DNA from: an uncultured Paracoccaceae bacterium
GTDB taxonomy: Bacteria; Pseudomonadota; Alphaproteobacteria; Rhodobacterales; Rhodobacteraceae
Direction: 5' to 3'
NCBI GenBank assembly: GCA_947500775.1
Contig: CANMTD010000001.1
Location: 806,001 to 870,000, forward strand
DNA: 64,000 nucleotides
Each line of letters opens with the position of its first letter. Position 1 is the first letter of the stretch. The translations under genes were made by a program, and so were the position numbers. Under the pieces are notes generated by a model. That model searched no databases. It worked only from the letters and a program-made list of their open reading frames with translations, and was not told the DNA's origin. Below, piece by piece: positions 1-9,892 of this stretch.

Positions 1-223
1 GGTCGCCGTAATATTCGCCCTGGCCTGCGTCCAGCCCAAGGGTGAAACGCTCGGACAGCCCGTATTCCAGATACAGCTTTGTCTCATTGTCCCGGTGATC
101 CCCGGACTCGAACCGGCTGTGGGAAAACGACAGGAAAACCGCACCTTTTTCGCGCATCCACGGGCCTGCCTGCGCCGTGGCGGACCAGAGAAAAATCAGT
201 GCCAGTGTCAGACATAGCCGCAT
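1..223 (-). CDS. Exported protein, N-terminal fragment cut by window edge
   Basis: Reading leftward from an ATG at 221-223, preceded by a good AGGAG site, the frame is open to the window edge (74 codons). The first 19 residues form a clear Sec signal peptide: basic start MRLC, a hydrophobic core, and cleavage after A-Q-A. The mature part alternates polar and aromatic residues (VFLSFSHSRFE, TKLYLEYGLSERFTLGLD), a pattern typical of outer-membrane beta-barrel strands. I infer a small barrel or periplasmic protein. The C-terminal part lies outside the window and no specific family is recognisable. Confidence 0.6.
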   Translation of the reverse strand, partial: MRLCLTLALIFLWSATAQAGPWMREKGAVFLSFSHSRFESGDHRDNETKLYLEYGLSERFTLGLDAGQGEYYGD

Positions 224-389
224 CGGAATGCTCCTGTTCATCCCAGCGTTGAAGGAACAGGGTTAACAGGGGGTTAAGACTTGTGCGCGGCATGGGCGCC
301 GTTGCATTTCTGCCCGCTGTTGCATCGGCCTGCCGCCTGTGCATGGTTTGTCGGCAAGGAACACGCACAAACCATCTGGGAGGATCGAC

Positions 390-986
390 ATGGCCGTGGT
401 TGCGCCGCTGGACGAAGAAGACATGGACCCGACGCTGCGCGACGAGGTGCAGTTTTTCAAAGGCCCGCTGGGGGTCATCCCGAATTCGGTCCGGACCATG
501 GCGCACCGCCCGGAAATCGCGCGCGCCTTTACCGCGCTGAATATTGCGGTGATGACCAATCACGGCGCGGTAACCGGCGAATTCAAACGCCTGTTGGGCT
601 ATGTCACCAGCTATGTCTCGGGCTGCCGCTATTGTCAGGCGCATACGATCCTGGGCTCGGAACGGTTCGGCGCGCCGGCAGAGCGGTTGAACGACGTCTG
701 GAATTTCGCCGATAGCCCGCATTTCACCACGGCCGAAAAAGCCGCCCTTGCCTTTGCCCATGCCGCGGCTGAGGTGCCCAATGGTGTCACGCCGGAAATC
801 GAGGCCGCGTTGCGCGCGCATTGGTCGGACGGGGATATCGTCGAAATCATGGGGGTGATCGCACTGTTCGGCTATCTGAACCGCTGGAACGATTCCATGG
901 GATCGGCGCTGGAGGATCTGCCGGTCGACACCGCCGAACGCCTGTTGGCCGATCAAACCGGGTGGGAGATCGGCAAACACGGCTGA
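390..986 (+). CDS. Carboxymuconolactone decarboxylase / AhpD-like protein
   Basis: This 198-residue protein carries the AhpD-type redox motif C79-x2-C82-x2-H85 (SGCRYCQAH) in the all-helical carboxymuconolactone decarboxylase fold. Family members with this motif act as alkylhydroperoxidases or thiol oxidoreductases in the cytoplasm. The length matches the two-lobe 'peroxidase-related' members. I chose the ATG at 390 rather than an upstream ATG at 339 because GGGAGG lies 5 to 10 bases before it and the family starts near this point. It stands alone on the plus strand, with the ParA gene 78 bases downstream. The substrate is unknown. A second, shorter AhpD-like gene occurs at 45 kb. Confidence 0.82.
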   Translation: MAVVAPLDEEDMDPTLRDEVQFFKGPLGVIPNSVRTMAHRPEIARAFTALNIAVMTNHGAVTGEFKRLLGYVTSYVSGCRYCQAHTILGSERFGAPAERLNDVWNFADSPHFTTAEKAALAFAHAAAEVPNGVTPEIEAALRAHWSDGDIVEIMGVIALFGYLNRWNDSMGSALEDLPVDTAERLLADQTGWEIGKHG

Positions 987-1064
987 GCCCGGGCGAATTC
1001 GCCGCGTGCCATTCCGCGCCGGATGTGGCATGCTGCGCCGCAGCAATCGCAGGAGGGCACCGCC

Positions 1065-1697
1065 ATGGCCGGTCATATCATCACCATCGCACAGCAAAAG
1101 GGCGGGTCCGGCAAGACGACGCTGGCCGCCAATCTGGCCGTTGCCTTTGCCCGCGACGGGCTGAGCGTTGCGCTGCTGGACACCGATCCGCAGGGCAGTC
1201 TGGGGCGCTGGTTCATGATGCGGGCCGAACGGCTGGGCGATCCGGGGATGGAGTTTTCGACCGCGTCGGCCTGGGGGGTCAGCTATGAAACCGGCAAACT
1301 GGCCAATCTTCATGACATCGTTCTGGTCGACACGCCGCCCAAGGCCGACAGCGATCTGCGCCCGGCGCTGCGGGCGGCGGCGCATGTTCTGGTGCCCGTC
1401 GCCTCCAGCCATGTGGACCTTTGGGCGACCGAGGGGGTTCTGGATCTGGCGCACCGCGAACGCACCCCGGTCAGCGTGGTGCTGAACCGCACCCGCCCCG
1501 GCACGCGGCTGGGGGCCGAGGTCGCCGAAAAAGCCGCCGAGATGGAGGCAGAGCTGACCGCCGCCAGCCTGGCCAACCGGGTGATATACGCCGAAACGCT
1601 GGGGCAGGGGCTGGGCGTTCTTGAGGCGCGCAAGACCCCGGCCCATGCGGAAATCCGGGCGCTGGCCGCCGAAGTTCTGGCCACGCGCCAGACCTGA
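1065..1697 (+). CDS. Orphan ParA-family ATPase
   Basis: This is a 210-residue ParA/MinD-type ATPase. The deviant Walker A motif K12-GGSGKTT-19 carries the signature lysine, the A' motif LDTDPQ is at residues 38-43, and the Walker B strand ends VDTPP at 88-92. Members position plasmids, chromosomes, or chemoreceptor and other protein clusters by ATP-driven gradients on DNA. No ParB gene or parS-like array is adjacent, so this is an orphan, comparable to cluster-positioning ParAs (PpfA/ParC type), rather than a partition operon. The start at 1065 is supported by CAGGAGGG and removes an implausible 14-residue extension. The cargo is unknown. Confidence 0.85.
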   Translation: MAGHIITIAQQKGGSGKTTLAANLAVAFARDGLSVALLDTDPQGSLGRWFMMRAERLGDPGMEFSTASAWGVSYETGKLANLHDIVLVDTPPKADSDLRPALRAAAHVLVPVASSHVDLWATEGVLDLAHRERTPVSVVLNRTRPGTRLGAEVAEKAAEMEAELTAASLANRVIYAETLGQGLGVLEARKTPAHAEIRALAAEVLATRQT

Positions 1698-1759
1698 CCT
1701 GTGTCAATGACGCCCCTTCCGGGCTCTGTCAGAATGGACAAAACTCAGGAGGGGATGAC

Positions 1760-2167
1760 ATGTATAAACATATTCTTGTGCCGATCGCATTGGATCACGC
1801 GGATGTCGCCGGACAGGCGATGGAGGTTGCCCATGCGCTGTTGGCCGACGGCGGGCAGATCACCGCGCTGAACGTGATGGAGGCGATCCCGGCCTATGTC
1901 ATGCAATATCTGCCCGAAGGTCAGGCGGAAAAGAATCAGGCCGACACGCTGACCGCTCTGGCGGCCAATCTGGGCGGAGTGGCGGATGCCAAACCGGTGG
2001 CCGTGGTCGGCCATGCCGGGCGCACGATTGTCGAATATGCCAACGAACATGACGTGGATTGCATCGTGATCGCATCCCACCGCCCCGGATTGCAGGATTA
2101 TTTCCTGGGCTCGACCGCGGGCCGCGTGGTGCGGCATGCCACCTGTTCGGTGCATGTGGTCCGCTAG
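1760..2167 (+). CDS. Universal stress protein, UspA family
   Basis: This 135-residue single-domain Usp starts with the typical first strand MYKHILVPIAL. It ends with the nucleotide-binding segment SHRPGLQDYFLGSTAGRVVRHATCSVHVVR-like, which has the GS(T)-x3-VVRHA pattern of ATP-binding UspA proteins. Such proteins help survival under stress and growth arrest. The start is fixed by AGGAGGGG seven bases upstream. Its own promoter probably lies in the 62-base gap after parA. An ABM-domain gene follows in the same direction after 68 bases and may be cotranscribed. Confidence 0.88.
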   Translation: MYKHILVPIALDHADVAGQAMEVAHALLADGGQITALNVMEAIPAYVMQYLPEGQAEKNQADTLTALAANLGGVADAKPVAVVGHAGRTIVEYANEHDVDCIVIASHRPGLQDYFLGSTAGRVVRHATCSVHVVR

Positions 2168-2235
2168 GGTCCGGGTCTTAGGGCTTTGACCGGCGAGGGA
2201 CTCTTTGTCAGACTGACGGGTAAGGAGGATTCCCG

Positions 2236-2556
2236 ATGCCCGCAATCACCAAGGACGCCCCGCTTCAGACCGTGATCACCACCTTTGAAACGACCCCCGG
2301 CACCTGTCAGGATCTGCTGGAGGCGCTGGAAGAGGCCTATGAGCTGTTCATTTCGAAACAACCCGGCTTTATCGGCGCGGGTCTGCATGTGAACGACGCG
2401 CAGACCCGGATCGCCAATTATTCGCAATGGCAGCGGCGCGAGGATTTTCAGGCGATGCTGCGCACCCCCGAAATGCGCGCCCGCAACCGCGCCATCAACG
2501 AGTTGTGCAAAAGCTTTGAGCCGGTGATGTATGAGGTGGGCGCGGTCTTTGGCTAG
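2236..2556 (+). CDS. Antibiotic biosynthesis monooxygenase (ABM) domain protein
   Basis: This is a 106-residue dimeric alpha/beta barrel (ABM) protein. An N-terminal strand VITTFETTPGTCQDLLEAL leads into the canonical 'gfigaglHvn...' and 'nysqWqrrEdFqamlrtpe' core. The superfamily includes heme-degrading enzymes, quinol monooxygenases and many small proteins of unknown substrate. No metal- or heme-ligand signature is clear enough to choose among them. GTAAGGAGG precedes the ATG. Its 3' end overlaps the likely start of the next small lipoprotein gene by 26 bases. Confidence 0.78.
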   Translation: MPAITKDAPLQTVITTFETTPGTCQDLLEALEEAYELFISKQPGFIGAGLHVNDAQTRIANYSQWQRREDFQAMLRTPEMRARNRAINELCKSFEPVMYEVGAVFG

Positions 2557-2818
2557 GCTGGGTCTGTATCTGAGACTTGCGCCGGTCTGCGCCCTGATGG
2601 GCTGCGCCCCCGAAGGTGGCATCGCCGGTCCCGACACCTGCGGGGCCGAAGGGTATCGCAACCTGATCGGCACACCGGTCGCCGCCATCACATTGCCCCG
2701 CGACCTGCCGTACCGGATTGTTGGGCCAGAGGATGCGGTGACGATGGATTTTCTGGCCGACCGGGTGAATTTCCACACCGACGCCGAAGGGGTGATCGTG
2801 CGGGTGGCGTGTGGGTAG
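2531..2818 (+). CDS. Small lipoprotein, peptidase inhibitor I78-like
   Basis: This 95-residue protein has a lipoprotein signal: basic N-terminus, hydrophobic stretch, and lipobox L22-M-G-C25. The mature part 'DTCGAEGYRNLIGTPV...' followed by 'RIVGPEDAVTMDFLADRVNFHTDAEGVI' matches the potato-inhibitor-like I78 fold (elastase-inhibitor type), with the conserved Cys, the NLIG segment, and the closing R-[IV]-N-[IVF] strand. It is probably anchored in the periplasm and inhibits serine proteases. The start is uncertain: the ATG at 2531 lies inside the previous gene, but it is the only one that gives a full signal peptide. Confidence 0.68.
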   Translation: MRWARSLARLGLYLRLAPVCALMGCAPEGGIAGPDTCGAEGYRNLIGTPVAAITLPRDLPYRIVGPEDAVTMDFLADRVNFHTDAEGVIVRVACG

Positions 2819-2895
2819 GGTGGGGGGAGCGTTTGGTATTATCAGCGGTTCCGGCCTACACCGCCCGGGGCGCTTGCGGCCCGGGCAGCGCCCGA

Positions 2896-2911
2896 CCGCC
2901 CCCATGGGCGG
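2896..2911. terminator. GC-rich dyad, possible terminator
   Basis: CCGCCC-CCAT-GGGCGG is a perfect six-base-pair stem lying between the I78-like gene and the oppositely oriented toxin gene, in a gap rich in further G/C dyads. There is no T-tract. It may terminate transcription from either side, but this is inferred from position only. Confidence 0.3.
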
Positions 2912-2962
2912 GCGCTTCTCGCCCACCCGCGGTCAGGCGCGGCCCTTTTGGTATATTCTGTT

Positions 2963-3352
2963 TCACAATGACCTAAACCGCGATTTGTTTTCTGGCAGCT
3001 GGAAAAGCCCGTTTTCAACATTCAATCGTTGCAACAGCATTTTATCCCAATGCCACATTATTGCTGCAGCCTGTTCTCCAACCAATTTTTTCTGCAATCC
3101 TGGCGAGAGGTAGAATGCTACAATTTTGTTTTGCATAATTGCTGCGCGCTCGGCGCGTTTTCGGGAGTTTTGTAGGTCTTTAGAAACCACAATCCATTCG
3201 CGGTTAAGTTTAGCAAAATAGTCAACGTCTGATATGATCGTTGGAAAGTGATCACGTAGAGCATATGCCGCATGTCCGTCCGATTTAATAAGCTCATTCA
3301 CCGCGCGAGCGATGCAAGGAGGCATATTGTGGTCGAATAGAACCTTAACCAT
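2963..3352 (-). CDS. VapC45-like PIN-fold toxin
   Basis: This 129-residue protein begins MVKVLFDHNMPP, the strand-Asp-x-Asn-[ML]-[PS] opening of PIN-like (DUF5615/VapC45) toxins. Later acidic motifs (SDVDYFAKLN and SKDLQ) fit the compact PIN nuclease active site. Toxins of this family are RNases held in check by the upstream partner. The gene overlaps the antitoxin by 8 bases in the antitoxin-first order. It is distinctly AT-richer than its surroundings and has loose codon usage, indicating transfer. Length and order match the M. tuberculosis VapBC45 layout as I recall it. Toxicity has not been shown. Confidence 0.72.
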   Translation of the reverse strand: MVKVLFDHNMPPCIARAVNELIKSDGHAAYALRDHFPTIISDVDYFAKLNREWIVVSKDLQNSRKRAERAAIMQNKIVAFYLSPGLQKKLVGEQAAAIMWHWDKMLLQRLNVENGLFQLPENKSRFRSL

Positions 3353-4022
3353 GCGCCTCGTCTAGCTTCCGCTCGAAAGCAATACCTTGGAGTACAACCT
3401 TCTTTGGAATTTCATAGATTTTAGAAAGATAATTTGGGTCTCTAAGTTCCTGAAATTCCCGAAATAAAATTTGTGTTGATATGCCAAATTGATCCAAAAT
3501 AGGATCGCCAAAGTGCCTTGCTGGATCAATAATAACCTCAGTGAAATTAGATGGGCGCCATCTTGCCGCCAGATCGCCGTCGTACTCAAGGTCATTCACC
3601 GATTGTGAAATGATTTCCCGAAACACTTTCTGACCGGGCCGTTTCTTTGATAGGCTTACAAATTCGCCATCATTTTCAATTGCAGCCATTAGAATTTCAG
3701 AACCGTCGGTTTTAAACGATTGCGAAGCCAGCGGACGTTCTACGCCAAGTTTCTCTTGTGCAAAAGACATTGCAAAGCGAATGGACTGTAAGGAAATATG
3801 TGCGCGGCGCATGGCTGCGACGACTCTAGTTTCTATTAAGTCAAGAAAACTGATCTCAGTAACGTCGTCATCAAGAAACTGGTAATGAGCATGCCAAAGG
3901 GGTTCGCTTAGACCGCTGCCGCGGGTCCAACGAAGAATCTGCTGAGCGTTTACACCAATAAGGCGCGCTGCTTCGCGAGGTGTGTACACACCTTGCCCAA
4001 GAATTCCGTCATCCAATGGCAT
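3345..4022 (-). CDS. VapB45-like antitoxin, HTH plus DUF433
   Basis: This 225-residue protein has two parts. Residues about 11-35 (VYTPREAARLIGVNAQQILRWTRG) are a MerR-like helix-turn-helix. The C-terminal segment 'IDPARHFGDPILDQFGISTQIL' followed by a 'Y-L-S-K-I-Y-E-I-P...V' tail is a DUF433 domain, which pairs with DUF5615/PIN-like toxins. It likely neutralises the downstream toxin and represses the operon. Like the toxin it is low-GC. The pair sits between an I78-like gene and uvrB without any mobility gene, so it looks like a simple insertion. Confidence 0.74.
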   Translation of the reverse strand: MPLDDGILGQGVYTPREAARLIGVNAQQILRWTRGSGLSEPLWHAHYQFLDDDVTEISFLDLIETRVVAAMRRAHISLQSIRFAMSFAQEKLGVERPLASQSFKTDGSEILMAAIENDGEFVSLSKKRPGQKVFREIISQSVNDLEYDGDLAARWRPSNFTEVIIDPARHFGDPILDQFGISTQILFREFQELRDPNYLSKIYEIPKKVVLQGIAFERKLDEAHG

Positions 4023-4075
4023 TGGGCCTCCTACACGACCTTTAGCGTGAAACTGCCTTTATGGGTATCCCGTAT

Positions 4076-6271
<2,196 letters not shown>

Positions 6272-6544
6272 GGGGTGATTCCTTTGTTGCTACAGATTTG
6301 ATCTGTTTTTGTTCTTGTTCAAGGGGTCGACCCCCGAACGCGCCCGAAGACATCCAGAAGCAGCTAGAAAAGAATTGAAACAACCCGTGGTAGAGTGTAT
6401 ACTTATCCTACAAGCAGCAGCGCAGATTGCCGGTTGGCCCACAGCTCCCCCTCCCGCACCCGGGTTGGTCGATCGGTAATCGCGGCTCTTGCGTAAGCGG
6501 CGGGTTTTTCCCATAAGTGGGACGCACGATCATGGAGACGCCGC
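6272..6544. other. Intergenic region between uvrB and the NDUFS4-type gene
   Basis: This 273-base gap separates divergent genes and must hold both promoters. It contains a perfect 12-base palindrome GGGGTCGACCCC at 6323-6334, and AT-rich stretches at 6290-6320 and 6355-6400 are candidate promoter regions. I found no clear GTTC-N7-GTTC LexA box, and see no gene or RNA here. Confidence 0.4.
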
Positions 6545-6856
6545 ATGCAAGCCCGCATCTATCAGCCCGCCAAAACAGCGATGCAATCGGGTACCGCCAA
6601 AACCCATTCCTGGGTTCTGGAATTTGCCCCGGCCAGCCCGCGTGCGGTGGACCCGTTGATGGGCTGGACCAGTTCGGCAGACACGCAGGCGCAGGTGCGG
6701 CTGAGTTTCGAGACGAAAGAGGCAGCGCTTGAATACGCCCAGACCCATGGGATCGACGCGGTGGTGCAGGACCCCAAGCTGCGTAAACCGGTGATCCGCC
6801 CGGGCGGGTACGGCGAAAACTTTGCCACCAACCGGCGCGGTGCCTGGACCCACTAA
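6545..6856 (+). CDS. ETC complex I subunit, NDUFS4 type
   Basis: This 103-residue protein belongs to the ETC complex I subunit conserved region family, the bacterial form of mitochondrial NDUFS4 (18 kDa, AQDQ), found in alphaproteobacteria. Diagnostic segments are '[16 protein letters not shown]', '[11 protein letters not shown]...[11 protein letters not shown]', '[19 protein letters not shown]' and the closing '[15 protein letters not shown]'. It is a peripheral accessory subunit near the NADH-oxidising module of NADH:ubiquinone oxidoreductase. It lies far from any nuo operon, as is usual. GGAGACGCCGC precedes the ATG. Confidence 0.92.
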   Translation: MQARIYQPAKTAMQSGTAKTHSWVLEFAPASPRAVDPLMGWTSSADTQAQVRLSFETKEAALEYAQTHGIDAVVQDPKLRKPVIRPGGYGENFATNRRGAWTH

Positions 6857-6868
6857 GGCCCGGGCCGC

Positions 6869-8383
6869 CTAGTTGGCCGGTGTCTTCAGGTTTTTCTTGA
6901 CCGGTTTGGCGCTTAGCGCCGCGATGGCCTTGAGCCGCGCGGGGCTTAGAAATTCCTCGACCAGTTTCTTTTCCAGCGCGGCGGGGGACATCGGGCCTTT
7001 CCAATTGTCATAGACCGCTGCAATGACGTTATCGAGGTTCTTGGCAATCTGATCATTGACGATCTTGTCGACCAGCGCGCGGGTCCGCTGATCGATCATG
7101 TCGACACTGATCGTTTCGCCCTTGGCCTGTTTGGCCACCTCTTTCAGCACCACATCCCAGATCCGTTTCTTGTCTTTCTCGCTTAATGCACCGGCGGCGT
7201 TCTTGGCAAATTTCTCGATCACCTTGCCAACGGGCCCCATGCCCACGCCCTTGATGAAATTGACCGCCAGATTGTCCAGAAACTTGTCGATCGTCATTTT
7301 CTTGTCGCCCTTGGCCGCCTTGCCGATATCCGCCAGCACCCCTTCCAGCGTTTTCTTGGCGCCTTCGGTCATCAGGTACAGGGTGGCCTTTTTGACGGTG
7401 GTCGTGCTGAGCAGTTTGAAACCGGTCTCTTTCGCCAGTTTGGGTGCAAGCTTGGCGATCGCGGCCTCGACCACATGTTTGCCGCCAGAGGCGCCTTTGG
7501 TCAGGAACCCGGTGATCGCACCGATGCCGCCGTCGATCAGGGTGTTTTTCAGGGCGCCGCCGGGGGTCCAGTTGGCCTGGCCCGCGCTCCAGTTGCCGAC
7601 CTCGCCCGCCGCGGTCTGGGTGACCGATACCGCCGCCCCGCCGATCATGGCCGAGGCGACAACCCCGGTCCCCAGCGCCGCCCCCGTCACCGGGGCCGCA
7701 AAGACACCGACAAAGGTGAAAGAGGCGGTTTTGGTGAAGGTCAGCCCGGTGACCCAATTACCGCCCCCGTCGATCATGTTTTCGCGGTAGGCCCGCATCA
7801 AAACGACCGTATCGTTCACCGTCTTTTCGCATTTTGGATAGATGTCCGCGAACCGTTTCAGATTGCCGGAACTGACCGCCGCTTCGCATTCGTTATAGGC
7901 TTTGCGGGCTTTGGCGATCACTGATTTCTTGGGCAGATCGACGCCGCGGGTGAATTCAATGCAGGTGCTGACGAACCACTGATCGCGGTTCAGCGCGTCG
8001 AAATGTTCCCATTCGGCTTCGGCGGTCACGACATTGCCGCGCATCTGGCCCAGCGGCCCCCGGCGCAACTGGCCGATCAGTTTTTTCCGGAAGGCCGCAT
8101 ATTGCTTTTGGGTCATCCCGACGTATTTGCCGTTGACCTTGTAAAAATGAACGGGCTGTTCTTTTTCGATCTTTCCGGTGGTCATCGCGCGGGTGATCAC
8201 GGCGGCGGTTTCGCTGTCGATCTCGCCGGTTTTCTTCAGCCCGGCCTTGCCCTGCAGCAGCTTTAGCGCGGCCTCGGTCTTGTCGCCGATGATCCCGTCC
8301 ACCTCCAGCGGCGGTTTCGGTTTGATCAACCGGTTCAGCATATCCTGCAATTTCTTTGCGCGCGCCGATGTCATCGAAGCCAT
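6869..8383 (-). CDS. Unknown 504-residue protein with N-terminal PG-binding-like domain
   Basis: The function is not recognised. Residues about 8-68 resemble a peptidoglycan_binding_1 domain ('EVDGIIGDKTEAALKLLQGKAGL...TGEIDSETAAVITRAM'). Residues about 70-200 are basic and helical. Residues about 215-260 are a glycine/alanine-rich hydrophobic stretch (FVGVFAAPVTGAALGTG...). The rest is a long Lys/Ala-rich helical domain ending near 'EKKLVEEFLSPARLKAIAAL'. No signal peptide is visible even though the first domain suggests a cell-wall contact. That arrangement recalls effectors or polymorphic-toxin scaffolds delivered by an injection apparatus, but no such machinery is nearby. AGGAG supports the start. 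It is convergent with the NDUFS4-type gene. Confidence 0.6.
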   Translation of the reverse strand: MASMTSARAKKLQDMLNRLIKPKPPLEVDGIIGDKTEAALKLLQGKAGLKKTGEIDSETAAVITRAMTTGKIEKEQPVHFYKVNGKYVGMTQKQYAAFRKKLIGQLRRGPLGQMRGNVVTAEAEWEHFDALNRDQWFVSTCIEFTRGVDLPKKSVIAKARKAYNECEAAVSSGNLKRFADIYPKCEKTVNDTVVLMRAYRENMIDGGGNWVTGLTFTKTASFTFVGVFAAPVTGAALGTGVVASAMIGGAAVSVTQTAAGEVGNWSAGQANWTPGGALKNTLIDGGIGAITGFLTKGASGGKHVVEAAIAKLAPKLAKETGFKLLSTTTVKKATLYLMTEGAKKTLEGVLADIGKAAKGDKKMTIDKFLDNLAVNFIKGVGMGPVGKVIEKFAKNAAGALSEKDKKRIWDVVLKEVAKQAKGETISVDMIDQRTRALVDKIVNDQIAKNLDNVIAAVYDNWKGPMSPAALEKKLVEEFLSPARLKAIAALSAKPVKKNLKTPAN

Positions 8384-8527
8384 CGCCTGTCTCCTGAAAA
8401 ATGGGTATTCTTAAATGCCGACAAGTGCAGCATATCGCACTGTGCCGGTCAAGCCGCCCGATCCGGCAGGATCGATAATCACCCCCTTGCCCCAGAAGAT
8501 CGGCGGATGTATGCGCATAGGCGTCGC

Positions 8528-8604
8528 GGTCCCATAGCTCAACTGGATAGAGCAGCTGACTTCTAATCAGCAGGTTGAGGGTTCGAGTCCTTCTGGGATC
8601 GCCA
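8528..8604 (+). tRNA. tRNA-Arg (anticodon TCT)
   Basis: The 77-base cloverleaf folds fully. The acceptor GGTCCCA pairs with TGGGATC (one G-T), the D arm is GCTC/GAGC, the anticodon stem GCTGA/TCAGC has loop CTTCTAA giving anticodon TCT, and the T arm GAGGG/CCTTC has loop TTCGAGT. The discriminator base is G and CCA is encoded. It reads AGA codons, which are rare in this GC-rich genome. The PLP-lyase cassette follows directly downstream. Confidence 0.97.
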
Positions 8605-8893
8605 ACGCCGTTCCGGCATATGCGGGCGTGTCTTCGGCGCGAAAGACACCGGCGGGCTGGGCTGATTTCCCGGGTCGTGACCACATGACCGTTATGACAC
8701 AATCCGTGCAGAAGTCTTCAAGGCCGGAAATTTGCATTGCGTGCATGGTGGAAATACAAAAAAATGTCCCGCACAACCTTTGGTTGCGTGCGGTTCGATT
8801 AAAGCATTTCCGCCACTCTGTTTCACGGCGGTCGCGGCGCGAAACCGGGATATGAAAACGGTGTTCGGCATCTGCCGAGGAGTAAAGATCGCT
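8605..8893. other. Gap between tRNA-Arg and the PLP lyase gene
   Basis: These 289 bases are less GC-rich than average and hold no convincing gene. An A-run near 8757-8763 and AT-rich stretches could include the promoter of the lyase/ligase cassette. No repeat of the tRNA 3' end is visible here or after the cassette. Confidence 0.4.
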
Positions 8894-9883
8894 ATGTTCA
8901 AAAAGATGGGTCATCTGGAAAAGCGGCGCGCAGGCGCCAGCCAGAATGCGGCAGGCACGCCCCCGCCACAGCTGGTTGTGCGAACCCCGCTTGAACTGGT
9001 AACGCTGCCGGATCATCGCACGCTTTATATCAAGAACGAAACCTGCCAAGGCAGCGGTGCGTTCAAGCTGCGCGGGTCTTGCATGGCGCTGAGCCGCCGT
9101 AAGATTCCTGCACGGGCGGTGACCACCGCATCGACCGGAAATCACGCGATCGGATTGTCGACGGCGGCAAAAGCATTCGGATATGCCGCCGAAATCTTTG
9201 TGCCAGAGACATGCCCCCCCGCGAAACTTGACAGTATTCGCCGCGCCGGGGGCCGCGTGACGCTGGTGCAGGGCGGGTATGAAGATGCCGTCGGGACATC
9301 AAAAGCATATGCAAACCAGACCGGGGCCAGCTATATCCCAAGCTATGATGATCATGATGTGATTGACGGGAATTGCGGTATTTTTTCTGAAGTTATCGAC
9401 GATCTGGGTGCCCCCCCGCAGCAGGTGCTTGTCCCGGTCGGCGGCGGCGGGCTGTTGGCGGCGGCGTTACAGTCGTTTGACCCGGCCGTGACCGAGGTCA
9501 TCGGTGTCGAATACGCGCCGTTCAAACGGGTCGATGCCTTTCGGAGTTCCGGACAGGCCGGCACGATACCAACCCCGCAAGACCCGGTGCCGGCCTCGGT
9601 CGAGGGGATATCGGTTCGGACAATCGGGGATATTCCCTTTCAGGCGGTCAGGCGGGCGGAAAACCTTAGGATCGTCCAGATAACCGAGGCGCAGTTGCGC
9701 CGCGCCGTGCGATTTTTGTGGCAAACTGCGGGCATACGGGCAGAGCTTGGGGCCGGTGCCGGTGTGGCCGCTTGTTTGTCCAATCCGGATTTGGCATCAA
9801 CCGGGGTCTCGGTTTCTGTGGTGACGGGCGGGAACATCGATGAACATGTTTTTCGAGGTATTGTTGATGGCACCGCAAGGTAG
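8894..9883 (+). CDS. PLP-dependent threonine dehydratase-like lyase
   Basis: This is a 329-residue fold-type II PLP enzyme. The Schiff-base lysine is K58 in SGAFKLRGS. The substrate-phosphate/Asn motif is TASTGNHAIGLS, and the PLP-phosphate glycine loop is VPVGGGGLLAAAL. It lacks the C-terminal ACT/regulatory domain of biosynthetic IlvA, so it belongs with the small serine/threonine dehydratases, racemases, and beta-substituting lyases. The start at 8894 has GAGGAG 11 bases upstream; a long upstream extension is improbable. It is followed after 9 bases by an asparagine-synthase-like gene, suggesting that the two act in one small-molecule pathway rather than in threonine catabolism. Confidence 0.78.
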   Translation: MFKKMGHLEKRRAGASQNAAGTPPPQLVVRTPLELVTLPDHRTLYIKNETCQGSGAFKLRGSCMALSRRKIPARAVTTASTGNHAIGLSTAAKAFGYAAEIFVPETCPPAKLDSIRRAGGRVTLVQGGYEDAVGTSKAYANQTGASYIPSYDDHDVIDGNCGIFSEVIDDLGAPPQQVLVPVGGGGLLAAALQSFDPAVTEVIGVEYAPFKRVDAFRSSGQAGTIPTPQDPVPASVEGISVRTIGDIPFQAVRRAENLRIVQITEAQLRRAVRFLWQTAGIRAELGAGAGVAACLSNPDLASTGVSVSVVTGGNIDEHVFRGIVDGTAR

Positions 9884-9892
9884 GCCGGTCTG

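Noticed and set aside
6290-6400. LexA box for uvrB
   Set aside because: Several GTTC or GAAC words occur, but none in the GTTC-N7-GTTC spacing expected in alphaproteobacteria.
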